From NCBI GenBank assembly GCA_032718865.1, contig JALUTQ010000032.1, forward strand, positions 496,001 through 560,000: 64,000 nt of DNA. Direction: 5' to 3'. The stretch comes from Tilletia caries. Its lineage: Eukaryota; Basidiomycota; Exobasidiomycetes; Tilletiales; Tilletiaceae. Below are positions 12,001 to 24,000 of the stretch, piece after piece; within the stretch, counting starts at the first letter, position 1; every line of letters begins with the position of its first letter. Below the pieces are notes generated by a model that saw nothing but the letters and a program-made list of their open reading frames with translations, did not search any database and had not been told where the DNA came from. A program made the translations under genes and the position numbers.

Positions 12001-14673
12001 ATTTCTGGCCTGAAGAGGGCTGTGGCTGCCTGAACTGCCGCTTCCTGTGCTGCTGGCGGCCGAAAGTCGGGTGGTCTCAATTGGCCGCAACGAAGGCGCG
12101 AGCGCCATCGTCTTGCTCAACCTGCGACTCGAACGTGAACTCTTCTTCTTGCTCGGCCCGCGATCGCGTGCGCTACCCTCGTTCGTTGCAATGCTCCCGC
12201 GCCGCCCGCTACTGAAGGCCAGCGACGAGATGAAATTAGCCGCCCAGTCATCCTCGTCCTCACCATCAATGGACGCGCTCAATTTAGGAAGCGTGAGCGA
12301 TGGGGGAGCAGCTGATGGAGGAGATTTCGACTTTGGTGCGCTCGGTGACCGTGATGGCGGTGACGGCGATCGCAACCGTGACGCTCCCTTGCCAATGCTC
12401 GGCAATGGCGGTGGCGGTGGCGGTGGCGGAGTGTCTTCATCTGGGGCAGAGAAAGAGAAGCTAGGCCTGCTCATGGTTGAGATCGCGCTCCCATTGCTCG
12501 CCCGAAGCGCAGCAAGCCGTTCGTTTACATTCGATGCTGGTCGTTTGCCCTTCCGAGCCGCTGCGCTTTCTCGCGCAGCTGAATATGATGACGATGACAT
12601 GCGCGACATACCGACGGGAGCGTCATCAGGTGATCCCCTTAAAGGCGAATCAGCAGAGGCGCCGAAGGTCAACCTCGATGGATCCCCAGCCTCCCAGCCT
12701 CCGTTCGCAGCCAGCGCCTTGCCCTTCTTTCCCTTCGTTTGGAACGTCGGTGGCAATGGTATCTCCTTAGCCAACCCACTGATATCTTCGTCACCGCTCT
12801 GGTCCTCGTTCCACCCGGAATCGAGGCCCATCCACCCTTCATTGAGCACATCCGAGTAATTCGAACTAGCCCGACTAGCCCTTCCGCTCTGCTCTTGGTC
12901 ATGGTTGCGTTTTGAGTACTTGCGATTGACAGAGTGCAAGACCTCCTCCTGATCATCCTCGCCGCGCCGAGGCGCGCGTGAATGATCTTCACTTTCGTCA
13001 TCCGACTGCTCGAACGGCAGTTTATCTGAGGAAGAGCTGGAGGGCGATGGAGGCAGCTCGCGGGAGGCGGACGAAGTGGCGTTGTTCGGGCGCGCAAGGG
13101 TCGTTTCAATCGGTGGCAGAGGCGGGGGTTTCCGTTTTTGAGGACCAGGACCATATTTTGGCTTTCCATACCCAAAAATGGTCTCATCCCCGGCAACATT
13201 CTGGCCCGCCCGATTGCCGCCGGCCAAGTTATCGTAAGGATTCGGAAAGCCCATGTCTGGCGTTGTGAACGGCGAATCGGATACTCGTGGACTCGAACCG
13301 CCTCCCATTGAAAAGGCTGATCCCGACCCACCCGAGCGTGCGCGCTCCGAAGCTGCTGCGACGGCTGCGACGGCAGCTGCAGTAGGTGCGCCTGCGCCTT
13401 GCATGGCCGAAATCCGCCCACTACTCGAGGGGCTCCTCGAGTCCGCCGCGTGATCAAAGAGAATTGCGGTGAGCGGTGATGCCGCGACGCCCGCAGTCGT
13501 GCCCGTATTCGTCCCCGTACTCGCCGTCGACGGTCTGCGTGAGCCACCATTCGGGATGAGAACATGATGATTACTGTTCCAGACTCCGTTGCCTGCATTC
13601 TGCGCGACCGAGTGGATCGAGGGCGTGGAAGGGGCCGAGTACTGAGGATAGGGGTTGGGCGAAGGACTGGAGATATATCGGATTTGATTACCGACATTCC
13701 CGTTCGTAAATGAAGACGCCTGACTGTTGCGCTCGCTGTTTCCTGTGGGCGACGGGGCGGTCCAGCCACCAGAGACGCTATTCCCGCTCGCAAGACTACT
13801 CCGATGTTCGTTGGTCTGAGAATTGCTCTGGTTGCTGAGACGTTCCTTCTGTTTGCCCTTGAGAGCGGCCGTCCGACTGGCAGAGGGAGGGTAGGCTGCA
13901 TTGGCTTTTCTGACTCGATTTTTTCCCAAGCCCAAGAATCCTCCTGCGCCACCTTTACCTTCGCCGCTACTGGAGTAGCCATCTCGGGTAACGTCGTTAT
14001 CGTCATCGTCGCTGTGACCGGAAACGCTCCCTGCGCGCTTGTTACCGCCGCCGCCCAATTTGTTGAGGTTGGTCATGCTGACGCTGGCAGCAATGTTCAT
14101 CTTGAAGTCCTTCAAGCTGCCACTGACACTTGCGCTGCGCTTGCGCCAACCCTGGGAAATGGGATTACGATCAGCGGAGGGCAGGGAAGGTAGACCTTTG
14201 GCGTAGGAAGGATTGGACCAGGGGTACTGTAGTAAGCCCGAACCGGCGACGGAGGCTGAGTCGCTGGGTTGTGCCAATTGGCGCAGAGGGTGTTGAAGCT
14301 CGGTGTAGGTGTAGGGAAGATTGGACCAAGGGGGCTGTAGTGAGCCCGAGCCGGAGGCGGAGGCTGAGTCGCTGGGCTGCGCAAAGTGGTGCTGAGGGTG
14401 TTGGGGCTCGGCGTAGGCGTAGGGATGATTGGACCAGGGGGGCTGTAGTGAGCCCGAACCGGCGGCAGAGGCTGAGTCGCTGTGTTGTGCAAATTGGTGC
14501 AGAGGGTGTTGGAGCTCGGTGTAGGAGGCAGGAGGGGGACCGGATGACGATGGGGACGTCGCATTCTTGAGCCATTTGAGGGTTGATTTTGGCAAACGAA
14601 GTCCCTTCAGCTTCTTGCTGGAATGGAGGCTGGCCCCACCAGCAGGGCTTTGATAGCCACCAAGGTTGGACAT
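9100..14673 (-). CDS. Long disordered protein with C-terminal kinase-like domain (probable pseudokinase)
   Basis: Start is the ATG at 14671-14673. Exons: 10269-14673, then 10192 down to a GTGAGT donor near 9486, a short exon of about 9252-9390, and a last exon starting near 9165. Junctions checked at 10193-10268 (76-nt intron) keep frame. The first 1450 or so residues are Ser/Pro/Arg-rich and disordered; three imperfect 37-residue repeats around PWSN and SDSAS motifs lie near residues 35-145. The kinase fold follows: an HRDCRPDN catalytic loop, [10 protein letters not shown] and [13 protein letters not shown] are good, but DFG reads TGF and the VAIK lysine site reads VRIELI. Both metal- and ATP-binding residues therefore seem lost. 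Fold most resembles STE/MAP3K-type kinases. An extra 5' non-coding exon with an intron at 14697-14796 is likely. Role unknown, probably a scaffold. Confidence 0.78.
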
Positions 14674-14796
14674 CTCTTCCGCGAGCTGGCCTATGCCTGA
14701 AATCGAGCGTTGGAGCCAGAATCAGAATCACAATCAGAATCAGAATCAGAATCAGAATCAGCGGAACAGGAGAGCGATGAAGCAGAATCAACTCAC

Positions 14797-15355
14797 CTTG
14801 AGAGCCCAGAGAGAGACGGACGCGCACGCGCGAGAATAGGGTGGGCTGCTGCGAAGGGCAGTTCAGCACGGAGAGAGGTGGGAGATTCCGTCCGAAGCGC
14901 ACGAGTACCGTGCGATCAGGAGCTCACCGCCGCCTTCAATTTACGCGGCAGTCGTCGGCGCTGAGCCTCCGTGTGAGCCGATGAGCGAGGAGAGCACCGG
15001 AGCGACCGAGAAGAACGCGCGCTCTTCGCAGCAGCGTGCACGGGTCTGGAATCAATCGTGAAGCGTGAAGGCCAGCGGAGGTGAGCGACCCAAGGATGCA
15101 CCGCGATCACCAGCTCTCGTCCGTCCCTTCTTCAGTACATAATATGTAAGCGGTACTTGCTTAGGCTCACACTTCACATTTCAGGGATAGGGCCGCAGTC
15201 AGATCTTGTTCTTTTGGGTACGGTGTGGTCGTTCCTCTCTTGTCACCGGCAACCTGTACTTCCACATCACGATCCTCACCACAAAACTTGACCTTCCACA
15301 CACTGCTACCACTCATCACCGCAAGGCCCTTCTTCATCAGTTTGCACATAGCAAA
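14797..15355. other. Divergent promoter / leader interval
   Basis: Lies between the minus-strand pseudokinase gene and the next plus-strand gene. It contains apparent leader exons of the minus gene (donor GTGAGT at 14796 and another GTGAGC near 14927) but no in-frame upstream ATG. The intron at 14697-14796 carries a GATTCT hexamer repeat. Confidence 0.4.
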
Positions 15356-17154
15356 ATGCCACCAGGCAGTCAACGAAAGAAGCAAGCATCCAAGGGTTCG
15401 TGCCATTGCTGCTTTCCGTGACCTAGGAGCTCGTAGATCTGACTCCCTTTTTGATATGCCTTCCTCCCATCAGCTTCCACAACTTGCAGCCTCTGCACGC
15501 ACAGCACCTCAAGCTGCACCTGCTCTGAGCCCTCTCCTGCTGCGCGTGAGTCCCTGTCCTTACTGTTGCGCTCCCCCGGTTTCTTCTGACTCATGCACGT
15601 CTTGATTTCAATTGCAGCTTCTTCTACACGTCCGCAGCCCCGCACCCGCACGCGCACCAGAGCTGGTGCTGCGGCAGCGGCTGCTGCGCCTCCCGGACTT
15701 TCCCCTGCGGCGGCTCCTGGTCCTGCTGCTGCGCCTGCTCCGGATCCTGTGTCTGCGGCAGCTGTTGCGGCTTCTGGCGCTGCTGGTTCGCCTGCGGCAG
15801 CTGCGCCGCCCTCGGGGCCAGGACCTGCCGCGATTTCTGGCTCTGCTTCTGCGCACGCAGGCCTGCAGCTTGCTACTTCTTCTGGCCCTGCTGCTTGGCC
15901 TGCGGCAGCTGCTGCGTCGCCGAGCCCTGAGCCTGCCGCGTCTTCCGGTCCTGCTGCTGCGGGGCCTGCGCCCGCCGGTCCGGCTGCCACGCCGCTCCAT
16001 TCGGCGCCTGCGACGGCGGCTGCGGAGGCGGTAGAGGCGGCGACGGCGGCTTCTACGCTTACGTTCTCGGTATGTATTTCTCATGCCCCCCTTCCTCACC
16101 ACGCATGATCTTCAATAATAATCATTCAGTGCCTTTCTTTTTACTCGAGGACCATTGCAGCCCCATTTCATGCCCGGATCAGTGCTTGCCTCTTCTTCCT
16201 CCTCCACAGCCAATCAACACCCTTCAGCGCCTGACCTGCCCCCTGCTTCAAGGGATGAAACACCAGATGCGCCAGTTCAACCGGAAGCCGGGGGGGAGGT
16301 GGAGGGTCGCTCACCAATGCCGGGAAAAAAAGGAAGATAACGACGGAATGTTCTGGGGACGAGGGCGATGAACAGGAAGATGAAGATGATGAGACGGACG
16401 GAAAAACAACGTTCAGTGAGAGCAAGTCTAGACATCTATGGCGTGAGTACTTCCACATGCTATCTTCTTTGCTCTGTCTATCACGCGAACTGTACTGACT
16501 ACTGATGCCGTGCATCCTTCTACCTCAGTGTCCACTGTAGATGCTTTGAATCACGTCAAGGGTTCCCCGAAATGGCAATTCATCGATGACGATCGGAAGC
16601 GAGCGCGAGTTGTTCGGGAGAAGTATTGGAGACTGGTGAAAGAGGTGAGAGCTGGTCTATGATCTGGATCGAGATGCGAGCTAGGATGATTAGGTGGTTA
16701 CTTAAGTGCCTATAATCGTTCCTTTCTCCCATGTCCTATACAGGCTGCTATCCTTTCGAATCGCACTGGCATCCATATCTTCCTCGCGACCGGGCGATCC
16801 GATCGCGTGACCCAAGGACTCAAGGAACACGTCTTTGTTAGCGAAGAGCTTTGCAACCCCGCCAACAAATGCCTGCACGATACGGCACATGCAATGGCAC
16901 TTTCTTGGTCGAGTGGCCTGGCGGCGTACCGTGAGACTCTGATAGCTCAGAATAAGGCCAAGGACGAACTACTTCGACAGCATCAGGCACAATTCTTGGC
17001 CAACCAGCGACAGCTTCAAGAAAAGGAAGCGGCACTTACGGCCGCCTTAGCAGACGCTGCGGCTTTGAGGGAAGAGCTCGATCAGATTCGGGCGACGAAT
17101 GTGGCGGGCTCAACGTCTGCGGGCGGTCCTTCCCTGGCCCCTGAGTCGACGTGA
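15356..17154 (+). CDS. Unknown protein: Ala/Pro-rich head, acidic middle, coiled-coil tail
   Basis: Model with exons 15356-15395, 15618-16069, 16161-16442, 16529-16644, 16744-17154; all junctions are GT-AG and keep frame, the first donor being GTTCGT. The N-terminal half is Ala/Pro/Arg-rich. A basic GKKRK signal is followed by an acidic run (DEGDEQEDEDDETD), then a folded-looking segment (KGSPKWQFIDDDRKR, VREKYWRLVKEA, IHIFLATGRSDRV) and a Gln/Glu-rich coiled coil to the end. The frame breaks once at the A7 run 16325-16331: one more A would join the two halves, so this is either a 1-nt loss or an assembly slip. The gene ends 82 nt from the convergent KDZ transposase gene, so it could be element cargo or a host gene. 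Family not recognised. Confidence 0.5.
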
Positions 17155-17236
17155 TTGGCACTTGGCAGTCTGTCCTGTTCTATCCTTCTTGTCGAGCTTC
17201 ATAAATGGAACCTCATTGCATTCAACGTCCATAGGT

Positions 17237-20200
17237 CTATTTCTTTGACATAAGTAGATTGATCTTCCGACGATTCCAAAGCGAAAGAAACTGTGCGGTC
17301 ATTGCAATGGCATGGGCAGCGGAAGAGTAAGAAACCGATTTCTTGATCCTACTGAGACCAGCATTCCCACATTCGGCGGCGCTACTGTTGAGGTGCCGCA
17401 GCTCAGGATCATTTGCCATGTATGTCGACAGCCAGGAGGATGGAGTGCACGATGAATGACCGTGTTGGTGTAGCTCGTCGACGACAAAGAGTGTGTTGGC
17501 AAAGAACTCTGGCTCTCTGGCAACGCAATAGCTTGCGAGCTGACATCCAAAGTCGTACACAACGACCGATGGAGCTTTGGCCCACCGAGTGAAGAGAGCT
17601 GAGAACACGTCATCCCGACCTTCCGCAGAGGGCATGCAATGGAACCCGAGTGCAATGGCGTGGCGACACCAGAGCGCCATGATTCCTCCAGTGCGTCGGG
17701 AAACCACATAGTCGCTGTAATATTTGTTGCATGAAACTGTTTCGGAGGAGGCCTCGACACGGTTGGGTTGACTACGGCCAGACCGTTTGTCCTCCTTCAG
17801 TCCTGGGTATAGGGAACGTTGTCGAACCTGAGGTGCTCCGTATAGAACCCCGTCAGAGAGGACTGGCTGAGGGATATCATTCCTGGGGACCGGGGTCGGG
17901 TTTTTATTGAGGAAACCGACGTAATCTTGAACACTGGTGTGTATTGCCCGCCATAGCGTACGCACAGCCTCCGGTATCAGTATCTGGGGCTGCGCTGGAA
18001 GAAGGAAGAGGGTAGAGGACATTCGAGGAGAGAGTAAAAGAGGGGGAGAATGCGGGAGGCAAGAGAGAATGTCAGCCTGTGTTAGAACCAGTACCACAGT
18101 CTTCAACACGGTTTGTCATCCTACACACAGGCAAAATAGCTTGCCAAATTCCCCAGTGCTGGTGCTGAGACGGCTAGTAGACTCGCGTGGACGGCAAAGG
18201 TGGGATGCGAGGACGCCAGAGAATCGTCCGAAATGATTTGAAGGGAAGGGAGGCAAAGCGGCCGACACAACTGAAGTTGCCCCTCCTCTGCCGCAAGCTG
18301 TCGAAGGAGAGGGGCGAAGTAGACACGGCCGCCCTCCACGACGTGATGGTTGACCTTCTCCGATACCAAAAGACGCACTGCTTCCACAAGGCTTCGCGTG
18401 GCAGGCAAGGTCTTTTTCTTCGTCTATGACCAAAGCCAGCTCCTTGATACAAGAAGAATTTGTCAGTACCATAACTAGCTTCGCACCAGGATAGAGAAGC
18501 TCGCCTGCCAAGGCGCGCATGCTGAGCCGCAGTGTCCGTGAGGGGAAGAAAGGACGAATCCGACCTGGTTGCGGCTTGGTATTGTGGTCGGGGCCGGGGA
18601 GAGTAGGTGGACGAAGAGCGTGATCGTTCTTCAATGTGTGAGCAAGGACCACCCCATCTGCTATGACAACATCAGGGGTTGTACCACACACTGGGCATTC
18701 GAACGAGTTGGGAAGGCGCTGAAGTTGAACGAACAGGAAGAAGACGCGCAAGAACGTTGTCTTGGGAAGGAAGGGTTCTTTGCAGCCGTGCTCAAGGTAC
18801 AAGTCGCTTGTCGTTTGTTGGAATGCCGTCAAAGGAGTGGAGGATCGTAGCATTTGGGAAGAGTATGCGTTCAGGACGGAGTGGCAGACAACGATTTCGT
18901 TGTTGAAGTTGAAGAGGCCTAATGATCGAAGGTCCGGGCCAATGGTACGCCCCTCTCCTCCTCGCATACGTTTCCGACAGATGCACCTTCGGACCTCCAT
19001 TGTTGTCTTGACCATGCCCAGAGCCAAGAAAACGCGCACGGTACGCAACTCCACAACGTCATGCTCGTTTCTCACGTCTGTCTCGCCGCACGCATAGCAT
19101 CGACTGTGGTCGTCCAATCGCAGAACCGGAGGCAGAGATGTGACGGACACTGCAGGAGGTCCGGCGTGCTCATCTGGCAGCAACGCAAAGCGAGGAGGAG
19201 AGATGGGTAGATGCGAAACCGCGCGTCGTTGCAATACGATGCCCGGACATCGTTGAAGCTCTGTGAGATCCTCTGAAAGCAGCAGTAAAATAGACACATC
19301 ATCCATCAATACTCAACATGCACACAGGGCACACCACAGTACACAATGGCACAACGACTTGGCAGACTCTGGAGTCTGGATACATGAAGCTCACCTGCTG
19401 AAAGCTCGTGATAAGAAGAGAGCATGCTATCACCGTGGAGGCCAATAACGTACGCTTTCGCCCGACCTCTGTGGATGCATTCGGAAGCGGGCTTGCGACC
19501 ACGAGGACAGGATGGAGCGTTGCATTCCCACTCATCCAAGCCGCACGAGCTGACAATGCAGCGCTTGTGCAATCCAGGTGCTGCTGAAGTCTGGTGCTCG
19601 TTTTTGAGCAAGAACAGAGAGCCAGTGAGGTCGTCCGTACAGAGCGACCGCGATTTCAACGACTGTAGGAGACCCTATCATATCAAATCAGATTATCAGC
19701 ATGCGTGGATCACTTGGATGAAATCAACATGAACCACTGCTTGATTCTGCATGAAGTCCAAGACTCTGAAGCTCACCAGCAGGATCCAGGCATTGCATAG
19801 CATCAAACAACGTCCAATTCTCGGAGCAGAGCTTGGTGTGGATGCAATCAGATCCGCTCCTGGATCGTGCACAGTCGCAGCTGAGAAGAAAGCGTTCTGG
19901 TAGCTGAATGATGCTGACATGGTAGAAGCATCCCACCTGAGAAATGAAATGATGATCAGCGTATGTGGGAAGGGAAGTAAGACACTGTTCCCACTTCCGA
20001 ATCATTCTCACCTCCGGTTCACCCTTGTTCCATCCTTCCAGCGTCCAAATATTGGACGTGACACGCTCGCATCGGATATCGAAGAGATCGAAGATGGCCG
20101 CTTTGTACGCTTTGAGATCGTCGTTGACATCGATGATTTCAGGACTTTGAGGGACGAAAGGCACTGCCAAACCTGGCTCGTCACCGTCGTCAAACTGGAT

Positions 20201-20476
20201 CCAGTCATCGAACGTATGGTCCTCAGATTCGAGAGTCGCTCCATCTGGCTGGGCTGGGACCACGTCGTGGTCGAGAAATCCGGTTTCCCAGGTAACCGCA
20301 GAGGACTGTGATGAGGATGCCTTCTGACTTCGACTCCCAATTGGACTTCGTCCCCGTCCGATCATTTCCGCATGCGGCCGCTTTTGGGGCCTTGAATCGT
20401 GTTTCTGCTTCTTGGCATGCTGCGCAGCCAGAATGCCTCTGAGAGATGTGGATGCTTTGGGTATGGAAGGTATCAT
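17237..20476 (-). CDS. KDZ-type transposase with SWIM-like and Cys-cluster domains
   Basis: Multi-exon minus-strand gene, start ATG at 20474-20476. Exon 1 is disordered and acidic. The next segment carries a SWIM-like finger (CDCARSRSGSDCIH), then a Cys-rich cluster (CIVSSCG, CNAPSC), and further on CYACG and CPVCG pairs typical of the Cys clusters fused to KDZ transposases. The C-terminal catalytic part has CNKYYSDYV, VVYDFGCQ (acidic residue), the VDELHQHGH segment, and ECGNAGLSRIKKSVS (catalytic Glu), ending at 17237. Introns with clear sites lie near 19920-20005, 19700-19790 and 19290-19390, and one ends at an acceptor near 18004. Around 18130-18430 the frame is unresolved: the coding potential changes frame, so an unseen intron or a frameshift is possible. 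KDZ enzymes move DNA by DDE chemistry. No terminal repeats were found. Confidence 0.72.
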
Positions 20477-20952
20477 CGTGTGAGAGAAAAGGGCGAGGAC
20501 GGAGCTGCACCAGAATACGGGTCGAATGATTTGTTTCTGCCTGCGGCGGTCCAAATCGGCAGTGGTGTCGCTGCACGATAGACACGCTCAGGCGGCGCTT
20601 TTTAGATGACAGAATGCAGTCAAAGGGCTTGTGAGGAGATCTGGACGGAGCTGGGGACCATTGGAAGAAACGACGTCGTGGTCGTTCTTCGTTGGAACGA
20701 GAAGTATGAGATTTACAAGCACGCTCGGAGGCTTTTCATGGGCACGATCTCATCGTACCCTTTTTGACGGGATTCAAGTCAGGCACTGCCCCACATTTCA
20801 CAGCTCCACGGATGAAATAAGATTTAGTATTTAGTCCTTTCCTCAGATTTGTAATGCCTTGAAATCTATCTGTCTCATCACCGCTGTAATGAGGCTAGTT
20901 AGACAATCTCACGCCCGTTTCGAAGTGTGTAATCAGTGCCTTGCTTTGTTTC
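20477..20952. other. Intergenic flank between KDZ gene and copia element
   Basis: No gene seen. It should hold the KDZ gene promoter; I looked for inverted termini and an 8-bp duplication for the KDZ element and found none. Confidence 0.4.
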
Positions 20953-21064
20953 TGTGAATACTGACTACTTGTATTGCAGAAGACAGGAAGGAGAAGACAG
21001 AGAGAAGGAAAAGGTACAGTGGGCAAGCTGCCTCCACCTCCACGCATGGTCACCATTTCCCACA
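20953..21064 (-). repeat. 3' LTR of the copia element
   Basis: 112 bp, TG...CA ends, same as 25630-25741. In transcription sense this is the 3' LTR, preceded by the polypurine tract. Confidence 0.93.
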
Positions 21065-21081
21065 CTCCCTCTCAGCACAGC

Positions 21082-24000
21082 TCACTGTTCCAAGTCTCCC
21101 TCTAGACCAGGCCTCCACGCTCCTGCTGCCAATGCCATCCCGATTGCTTGGGCGTGCTGATAATGCTTGATTTGTCCTAGCGGCTTGGTGAAGGCATCGG
21201 CCGGGTTTATGTCGGTGGGGATGTACTGGAAGGCAAAGGCTCCCTCTTGCGTCTTGTCCCGAATCCAGTGGTGCGCAATGTCGATGTGCTTGCTGCGGTC
21301 GTGATGAGACCCAGGATTCTTGACGAGTTGGATCGCCGCTTGGTTGTCGCAATGGACGGTCACAGTTCCCATGTCTTGACCGGCTGCCTTGAGTACACCG
21401 CTAAGCATCAGTGCCTCGCGCCCGGCAACCCCCGCCGCGACGTATTCCGCCTCCGCAGTCGAGAGCGCCACTGCTCCTTGCTTTCGGGAGCCCCACGACA
21501 CTGCTCCTCCGCCCACAGTGAACACAAAGCCGGAGGTCGACCTCCTGTCGTCTCGGTCCGCCGCCCAGTCCGAATCAACGAAGCCTGCGAGGCTAACGTT
21601 GCCGTCCTTCTGTCCGCCAAAGGTCAACGTCGCACCAGAGGTCCGCTTCAAGTATCGGAGAACTCGGTTGGCTGCAATGCGGTGAGTTTCGGTGGGGTCG
21701 GAGCTGAATCTGCCGAGCGTGCTGACAGCATAGGCCAGGTCGGGTCGCGTCCCTTGCGCCAGGTATGCCAGACAGCCGACGATGGCCTGGAATTCCTTCT
21801 TGTCTGCCCGGGCTTCGCCGTCCACCGCTTTCCGGAGACTGGCCTTCTGATCCATTGGTGTCTTTGCCGGGTTGCAATCCGACATGCCAAAGCGCGCGAG
21901 GACCTCTTTCGCGTAGCGCTCTTGGTCCAGCGTGATCGTCCCTTCCTCCCAACTTCGACTGATGCGGATTCCGAGGCAGTGGTGAGCGGGTCCTAAGTCG
22001 GTTCCTTTGAAGAGATTTAAGAGCTCCTTCTTGACGCCTTCAATCCCGCCTCCCTTTGGTGCCGCGACCAGAATGTCGTCGACATACACCAGGAGCATTG
22101 CTGGACTGTCTCCTTCTCGCACGAACATTGTCGGGTCGACCTTGCATTGCTCGAAACCCAGGGTCTTGAGCGCCTCACGGAGAACTCTGTGCCACTCGTG
22201 GCCGGATTGTTTGAGGCCGTAGAGGGCGAGGTTGAGCTGCAGTGCGTTGTCGGGGGCTATTTCTTCTCCTAGAAGGTCCATAGCTTCGGGGGGCTCCATG
22301 AAGATGTCGTTTGGAGCTTTGCGTTTAGATATGCCGTCTCGTAGTCGATCTGGTGCACATCCATGTTCAACGCGACCGCGTTTGCGAGCAGCAGTCGCAT
22401 GTTCTGGAGCCGTGATGTCGGCGCAAAGGTCTCGTCGAAGTCGAACCCTTCGATTTGAGTGAACCCTCGGGCGACTAGGCGTGTCTTGTACTTCTGAATG
22501 CTGCCGTCTGCATTCTTCTTGAGGCGGAGGACCCACTTTGACGTGACGAGATTCTGGCCTCGTCGCTTGACTACTCTCCAGGTTCCTCTGTTCTTGTGCG
22601 ATCGGATCTCGACGTTCATGGCTGTGAGCCATGCTTCCCTGTCAGGGCGTCGCAGGGCTTCCGATACCGTTCTTGGGTCGTCGTATCCCACGTCTTCAGG
22701 GTCCAGAACGGCAAGACAAGCATCGCCTGGTTCCTTGCGTTTCCGACCACCAGACAGCATCCCGAACTGTGGCTCCTCCCCAGCAATCCTACCGCTCCTG
22801 CGCTCACGTCCCTCCGATCCCCTTTCCTGATCTTCTCGCTCAGCTGCCTGCGTCTGAACTCTGTCTCCCTCTGACACCTGGTGTCCTCCAGCTGACCTTA
22901 CTTCCCCCAGACCTGCCTCCCTCAGCTCCCTGACCTGCTCCCTCTCTCACAGGCTGTTCTCCTGCTGCCCCCTGCGCGATCTGATCCGTCCGCTCCCTCA
23001 GCCGCGTCGTCAACGTGGAGAGGGTTCGGGGGGAGACCAGGTTCCCTCCCGCGATGGTCCTCGCCGAATCGACAACGTCGTCAGGCACGATGCCCTTTTC
23101 GAGCACCGTTTGCATGGCGCGAACGAGGACTGCGGCGGGCTGTCCTGGGGGAAGAGCGGCTGGCGATGCAGCCGATGGTGAGGCTGGCGAAGCTGCTGGA
23201 GCTGCTTGGGCTGGTGCGGGACGTGTTGAGGTTCCGCCGGCGCCCGGCGCATCCGTGGTCCGCTGTTGTCCGGGGTGCACAAGCGCGCTGGCGTCGCGGT
23301 GATCATCGAAGATGACAGAGTGCTCGATGATCTCCTTCTCTGTTGCAGGATCCCACAGGCGGGACGCGCCCCTGAATGCCGGTCCGAGGTACACGCAGGG
23401 CCTTGCCTTCGGGTCGAACTTGCCGTGTCGTTCTGTGCTCGCCTTCTTGGCCCAAGCAACGCACCCGAACGGCCTGAAGTCTTCCGGTGCGGGAGGCTTC
23501 CCAAACAACATCTCGTGGGGCGTCTTACCCTCTTTCAGTCCTGATGCAGTCACGCGGTTCTTGATTCGCACTGCTGTCTCGACCGCCGCAGGCCAAAAGA
23601 ACGTCGGCAGGTTTGCCGCGATGAGCATCGTCCTGGTCATCTCTGTGAGTGTCCTGATGTTCCTCTCCGCCACCCCGTTGCTCTGCGGCGAGTACCGCGC
23701 CGTCACCTCATGTGTCACACCTCGATTCAACCAAAACTCGTGCAGATCCGCACTTTTGAATTCCAAGGCGCCATCTGTTCGTACACGGCTGATCGGGAGG
23801 CTCGGGAGTCTCGTCGACGCTTGGAGACAGAACGCTTTGATCGACTTGATCGCGTCGGACTTGCGAAGGAGAAGCTTGACCCAGACGTGCTTTGTGAAGT
23901 CATCGACTAATACCAATCCGTACTTAGATCCTCCCAACGATTTCGAGTCCTGCATGCGTTCGGGGCCGAAGGTGTCAACATGGATCAGTTCCATTGCTCG

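Noticed and set aside
12047..12859. 270-codon plus-strand frame and other frames within 10-14.6 kb
   Set aside because: Shadows of the long minus-strand disordered protein caused by GC-rich, Ser/Pro-rich codons.
14797..14902. Extra N-terminal coding exon for the pseudokinase gene
   Set aside because: It splices in frame, but the apparent start is GTG and no upstream in-frame ATG exists; treated as non-coding leader.
15370..16102. Minus-strand Ala/Arg-rich frames
   Set aside because: Shadows of the Ala/Pro-rich head of the plus-strand gene.
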